Shown here: positions 58,656 through 64,000 of the stretch, in pieces
Position numbering within the stretch: position 1 is the first letter of the stretch
How the letters are laid out: each line of letters opens with the position of its first letter
Source: Parasponia andersonii
Taxonomy: Eukaryota > Streptophyta > Magnoliopsida > Rosales > Cannabaceae
Direction of reading: 5' to 3'
Length of the DNA: 64,000 nt
Assembly: GCA_002914805.1 (NCBI GenBank)
Contig: JXTB01000083.1
Location: 348,225-412,224, forward strand
Notes under the pieces: model-generated
The model's database searches: none
The model's input: the letters and a program-made list of their open reading frames with translations, nothing else
Told to the model about the DNA's origin: nothing
Program-made: the position numbers and the translations under genes

Positions 58656-60923
58656 ATGTCGGTCTCATCGGAAAATACTGAGATTGCCAGCCAGAAACCG
58701 GCGAGGTTCTACGAGAAGCCGAGTTTCTCACAGAAGTGTAGTATGTTGAGTCAGTACCTGAAGGAGAAGGGTAGCTTCGGAGATCTCAGCCTTGGGATGA
58801 CATGCACCGTTGAACCAAATGGTATGTGTGTTAATTTCTCACTTACTTCTTTATTTGGTATGAATTAATTTTGTTTTGGTTGTTTGATTTTGGGATTTTA
58901 GGGCTTGTGGATGTGTATATTTTGTTTTGGTTGATGAGAAATGAAATATTGGGTTTGAATCCCTTATTACATGGGTTTCGGTAGTTTTAATCTGGACTTT
59001 TTTAGTTAAAAAATTGATAAGAAGCTAAGATTGTGTTAATAGGGAGTAGTCACAATTTGTAGGAGGATTTTCTTACTACTATTGATTTATCTCATAATGG
59101 TAAAAGAAAATAAAATTGGGATTTTCATTTGTGGTAATAAAGTAATTAAACGGAAACATTAGTTTTGATTTATTATAAGTAAGTTTTATTTTTATTATTT
59201 TTTTTAATTTTTTTTACTTCGAATCTTTTTTGTTCCTGCCTTTCTGATAGGAAAACCCAGGCATTTTGTCAACGAAATTTTCAAATAAAACTTACATGTT
59301 CCGGTTTGGTGGCTCAATATCCGTACAAATCTCCTCCTATTTTTCCTCCAAATACTCTTATTTATTTAGATTCTTTTGGGGGTGTTTAGTCCAAACTACT
59401 CATTTTTTGGTCTGTTTTTCTCTGTTTTTGGTTAAAGACCCATCTTAGATTTGATTAGCATGTGACTTAGAATCACCTGAAAGTGCACTATAAGTATCAA
59501 CTGGCATCGCATGGACCACGAATTAGTTCATTCGGGTATGGTTTTTTAGTCCCAAAGAGTGGATCTGATCTATTCATTGTTGTATTTTTAAAAGGGACGA
59601 CTGAGATGCTACGTCAGACTGGAACAACAATGAATTATTTTCCGGCTATGGAAAATCCAAGGAACATGGCAACCCCTCGAGACCTCAAATTCATGAACTT
59701 GTTTCCTCAACAAGTTGGATTTGGCAACTATCTTACTGAGGAAGAGGCCCCCAAGATGGCCGATTATAGGTACGCCTGTTTTTTTTTTTTCATTTTTACA
59801 TAGACCCAATTCTCGTTGATATGTGAACTTTAATACTGGAACAAGATATGAGTAACTTGTGGCTTTTTCGGTCTTCAAATAACGTTTGTTATGATTTGCA
59901 CTCTGATTAAAGTTTTGTTAAACAGCCGGAACAAGCCTGTCCCGGGAGTGCCTGAAAGGGCGCAGATGACTATCTTTTACGCTGGACAAGTTATTGTCTT
60001 CAATGACTTTCCAGCAGACAAGGCGAAAGAAGTCATGCACTTGGCCAGCCGGGAAAGCTCCCAAAACAAGACTACTCCAGCCTCTAACCAAGAAAGGAGC
60101 AACAACACCTTCCCGTCTCATGTGACTAAGAGTCCAATTGATTCCTGCGGTTCAGTTCCTCCAAGCCCGAATGTTGTTCCTAATTTCAGCAGTAAAGTGA
60201 TTCAGGAGCCCGTTCAATCGGCCCCAAGACCCATCGTCTGCGGTAAATTTCTTGTGATTTGACTATGGCTTTTGTCTATGTTTAGAACTGCAATTATATT
60301 GAATATTTCTAATCAACTGTTTTCATTTCCGATTGCAGATCTACCAATTGCCAGGAAAGCTTCACTTCACCGATTCTTGGAGAAGAGAAAGGATAGGTAG
60401 GCATGGAAACAAATACGCATAGAATATATTGCTTTTCCTCTTTGTGAAGCCAAAAAGATTCATTAAAAGTAATTGTCCAGTGGGTTGGTTTTGAATTATT
60501 CTTGAAGGCAGTGGAAATAGAATGAAAAAGAAAAAAGAACAGAGCAAAAACAAGGAGTTGAATTTGTTGTGTACTCTTACTTTTTACGGTCTGTAGGTGA
60601 TCAAAACCTATTTATTGAATTTATTCATGATTGTTACCAGAAGGGTTTCTCAATTAATAAAACCTTGTTATGAGCTTTATGCTGGGGATTTGTGCTGTTT
60701 AGATTAAAAATAAATAAATAAATAAAAGAGGAAATTTGAAATTATTTCCTTATTGGGTGCTTTGATATTTAACTTTTGGTTCATTGGTTTAACTATTTCA
60801 TTGCCATTTTACAGGATCAGCGCCAGAGCACCATACCAAACCATCAGCCCTGAAGTTGCCTCATCAAAGCCAGCTGAAGGAGGCAAGTCATGGCTAGGCT
60901 TGGCTGCTCAGCCAACACAGTAG
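58656..60923 (+). CDS. JAZ1: JAZ1-type jasmonate ZIM-domain repressor (TIFY10 class)
   Basis: Five exons: 58656-58821, 59595-59769, 59926-60242, 60339-60396 and 60815-60923, GT/AG borders, 825 nt, 274 residues. The N-terminus has [20 protein letters not shown] then LSLGM, characteristic of the JAZ1/JAZ2 group. The ZIM domain has TIFYAG at 129-134 in [20 protein letters not shown], which binds NINJA and other JAZ proteins. The Jas motif at 221-246 is [19 protein letters not shown] followed, across an intron, by ...APY; it binds MYC factors and COI1. The protein ends [11 protein letters not shown] proteins repress MYC2 in the nucleus and are degraded via SCF-COI1 when jasmonoyl-isoleucine is present. 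The intron at 60397-60814 splits the Jas motif, and retaining it gives an in-frame TAG right after KDR. A TATA-like tatataat lies near 58506. JAZ1 against JAZ2 is not settled. Confidence 0.93.
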
Positions 60924-61883
60924 TTTGATGACGATCTCACAAAATATATGAAGTATTAGGCTTTTCATAATTTAAGCCTTCTATCTTTACGATTTTGATG
61001 GGTTTAGCATTTAGGCCTACTATTTTTCTCCGCTCTGTTATATTTTTTCGTTCTACTCTTCTGGGTTTTGGCTGACAGGAGCCTGGCTTAGATCTAACTC
61101 TTGTTTACTCTCAGAATCTGTAATTAAATTAAAAATCAAAAGAATTTAGTTAATGCTAGCTTTGAATGCATCAATTTATTCTATAGCTGCTATTCTTTTT
61201 GAGTGTTTGTATCACTTGACCGGAGGAAAAAATAGAACATTTCTCAAATCTTGTGTGTTGAATAATTAAATCTCTTGTATTACCCTCTTGAACAAGTTGT
61301 TAGGTTTTATTTTTATTTTTCTAATGGAGTTTTGGATTATAAATTAATAGGAGTGCCTTGTATGTACACTTGTAAGAACACTATTTTTTATCCTGCCCAG
61401 TATTTTCTGTCCCTATTTGGGAACAAAACGAATGTTATTTTATTTTATATATTTTTTTTGGGTTTCATCTTCTTAAAAGAAAAATGCTGTTTTGACTCGT
61501 TCAAAAAAGGTGCCAAATTTTATTAGTTAATAACTTTAATATCTTCAACATTATTTAGCGGCACCGCTACAACCACTACCACGATTATTAATGAATAAAC
61601 AACACGGTCTAATGAGTTCGTTCATAGTTATTTTTCCCTTTGAATTAATAATTAAGTTAATCTAATTCCAAACTTATGCTGAAGAAAAACATTGATCTAA
61701 AGAAATCAATATGAGAATAAAATTAAGAAAATGCTAACTTAAAACCTCTCAAAATTAAAAATAAAAAAAAATCTTGCTCGGCGTCTATTGGCGGGTTATA
61801 GGACGAAACCTAATTGACCTTTCTTTGGTTTTAGGCCAATAGTCTACTGTCTTTCTTTTCTTTTCTTGTATAAAATAAACTCG

Positions 61884-61945
<62 letters not shown>

Positions 61946-62729
61946 AAAAATCTATTTATTAATGCACGCGGATTGATCGTTTGAAGACTTAGTTGGTTTC
62001 CATTTTATTCACATGTAGATATAATGTATAAGGTATATGACTTTTTCATTCAGAGTTGCGTTATTGCTTCGTTTAAGGCAGCTAAAAAGATTAGAAAAGT
62101 ATGCACTGTTGATTAATACATTAACTAAAAAAAAAAGAATGGCAGACACTAAAAAGGTCCACATGCAGATCGAGTCATTAAGCTGGGAAAATTAGGTGTA
62201 CTGGTCTAGCATTTTATTTTATACAAAAACTAAACTTAGAAATTAAAATAAAGAATCATATAAAATTTAACCACGTTCTTCTCGTCTAAACTTTGAGATT
62301 TTCCTTGACAAAATGAAAAATAAAAGGCACAACAACCGGTGGTGGATAAGTTCTACCAAAATTTTAATGTATTATCACATGCTACGTTGAATGTGATAGG
62401 GTCGGGCCTTTGCTTTGACCTATTCTCTCACATTTTTAAATGACTCGTGATTTTTTTTTTTAAAAACATGTGTACGTTTATCACGCGTTTTATTGCGTAC
62501 TTTATAATCTCGATACTAAAATTATACATTCTTTGAGTTGGAAAATCAAAATGGGTCATATATTCTTAGCGGTAAATAAATTCTACGGCACTTTTCTTTA
62601 TTCTTTTTTTTTTAAAATGGGATAAAAAAAAATGAGGTAACGGAAAAGACTATACTTGTAAGCTATAACTACTCCGCAGTATTTTCTTTTTAAAGAAAAA
62701 CAGGCCTTTATATTAATCAAGGATAATCA
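60924..62729. other. Spacer downstream of JAZ
   Basis: It holds the JAZ 3' untranslated region (about to 61130), then AT-rich DNA with a long CT microsatellite and A/T runs. No gene is recognised. Confidence 0.5.
61887..61944. repeat. (CT)n microsatellite
   Basis: Nearly 30 uninterrupted CT units followed by an A-run. Confidence 0.95.
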
Positions 62730-63600
62730 TCAATTACATAGATAAATAGTGGACCACCTTGTTCCTAGAGCGAGAAACAAAATAACAAGAGCCACATCTA
62801 CTAGAAGATAAGAGCGACAAGATAAATAAAAGAAAAAAAAAACATTAGAGGAGAGTGGTAAAAGAAGATCGCACTCCACCATGGTCACAAAAAATTTGTC
62901 GTTGGATTGCAAAAGACAAAACTCTCCCGAATCGCTAATAACTCAGCAAGCTCAACTGAACAAAAACCAAGCAGACGTTTGGAAAAAGCCACGATCATAA
63001 CTCCATTTTGATTCCTGAAAAACACTAACAACACCTGCAAAAGAGTCCCTCTAGTGATAAGTCGCATCATTGTTTAGTTTAATTTCACCCGGAGGAGGTG
63101 CACTCTATTTTACGTCTTCTACAACTGTTTCAAGTCGAACCACTGCACTAACTTCTTTAGAGTTTTGAAATTCTTAAAGGTAAGAAGCAGAAAAACTAAT
63201 TAAAAGGTCTGAATTCTAATGCAACTCACCATGAATACGTTTATTACGATTTGTACAAATACACCATAAAATGGTACAAAACAACTCAAACTCACCAAGA
63301 GAAATCTGACCAAAAACACCAATCAAGCAACCAACAGTGTTATTAACCAACTACGTTTAACCCAAATCCCAAAGACCTGTAGCTTTCCAACAGTCTCTCA
63401 CAAAAATACAAAAGAACAATTAATGCAAACTAGATTCTGCAACCCCATAAAATAAACACCACATATCAACCAACATTCGAGTACGAAGGGAAGGCCTCAT
63501 GAAAGAGACGCCAGACAAAAATACGAATTTTTTCCAAAGCCCTTTCTACCAGCGAGCGAGAATATTAGACGTAAAAGTACACTGTGAGATATGTTCTCGA
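62730..63600 (-). mobile_element. LINE-derived fragment (zf-RVT and RNase H-like parts)
   Basis: On the minus strand, in order: VWRLFHEAFPSYSNVG near 63530-63480 (the zf-RVT region of plant LINE ORF2), GEFELFCTILWCICTNRNKR then IHGE near 63295-63230 (the W-x-I-W-x-x-RN-x-x-HG signature), and FRNQNGVMIVAFSKRLLGFC then SVELAELLAIRESFVF near 63030-62900 (the plant RVT_3 RNase H-like domain, with the Glu of its ELLA motif). The pieces lie in different frames with stops between them, so it is decayed. The reverse transcriptase core would lie further right, where the LTR at 63648 begins. Confidence 0.7.
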
Positions 63601-63647
63601 AGAAGTAACCGATATCCACTTCCAACAGAGTACTCTCCATTAGTCTT

Positions 63648-64000
63648 TGTTGTGCGGTCTAAAATCCTAAGGTCACATAAGGGTTAAGTTCGACCTCTTC
63701 CGTGATGGTTATATGCGACCTTTTCCACAGGTTATATGCGACCTCCTCCGTATAGTCGTGTGACCTCTTTTGCATAAGTTATGTGCGACCTTCTCTGTAT
63801 AGGTTGTGGGCGACCTCTTCCGAAAGAAAAGGAAAACGAGTATATGCTATGTCAAACAGGAAACCTACAAAGAAAGGGAAATAGAAGTCTCTTATTTATG
63901 ATCAACTAGTTATCCGTTTTGAGTGGTTATCCAATTATGTTGTTACTTAATTTACGTTACCCGATTGTATAGTTACCCGTTTATACAATTAGGATCCTAG
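63648..64000 (+). mobile_element. Start of a second element-A-type LTR, cut by the window end
   Basis: It begins TGTTGTGCGGTCTAAAATCC on the plus strand and follows the LTR of element A (12229 downward) for all 353 bases to the window end, with few differences and one fewer GCGACCTCTTCC-type unit. It may be a solo LTR or the 5' LTR of a full element beyond the window. It appears to have entered LINE-derived sequence. The preceding gtctt would be its target duplication. Confidence 0.85.

Noticed and set aside
1-64000. tRNA or rRNA genes
   Set aside because: I looked for conserved tRNA arm motifs and rRNA blocks and saw none that hold up; a covariance-model scan would be decisive.

Overview
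This window is nuclear DNA of a eudicot plant, from a draft assembly. It has intron-split genes with GT/AG borders, very AT-rich spacers, plant-only families (LHCA6, JAZ, PRK-type receptor kinase, KIB/DUF295 F-box) and plant-type transposable elements. Two runs of N (5347-6278, 46070-46189) and three lone Ns (2213, 9342, 54630) mark scaffold joins. I cannot name the species.

Layout. 1-5000: AT-rich spacer with a well-formed Mutator-type MITE, then a damaged KIB/DUF295 F-box gene. 5000-12229: a Ty3/gypsy Tat-lineage element on the minus strand, partly lost in an assembly gap. 12596-15144 and 18215-20529: two members of one large LTR-like family, each with TG...CA ends and a 5-bp target duplication. 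The second sits inside a broken copy of the COQ9 3' end. Between them is a small single-finger C2H2 gene (16669-16875). 20675-24579: a mosaic of gypsy fragments with two LTRs in inverted orientation. 25100-25655: a second, more decayed KIB/DUF295 fragment. 27580-29881: intact COQ9. 32024-34423: a PRK-like LRR receptor pseudokinase. 35144-36637: LHCA6. 39816-43711: a membrane-anchored GH28 (polygalacturonase-like) gene. 46190-52416: an old, heavily broken relative of the Tat element. About 52780-54125: a possible DNA transposon carrying a UDP-glycosyltransferase fragment. 58656-60923: a JAZ1-type jasmonate repressor. 62730-63600: a LINE-derived fragment, with a fresh Tat LTR starting at 63648 and running off the window.

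The host genes do not form one pathway. COQ9 acts in mitochondrial ubiquinone synthesis, LHCA6 links photosystem I to chloroplast NDH, the receptor and the GH28 act at the cell surface and wall, and JAZ represses jasmonate transcription in the nucleus. The order KIB, COQ9 fragment, KIB fragment, COQ9 suggests that a KIB-COQ9 segment was duplicated in tandem, with one member of each pair then decaying, before or while retroelements filled the interval.

I found no convincing new biological system. The most rewarding points are the KIB-COQ9 segmental duplication, the clean LTR insertion in the COQ9 copy, the long LTR inverted repeat able to form a hairpin RNA, a possible gene-fragment capture from a UGT, and several places where the assembly itself looks doubtful.
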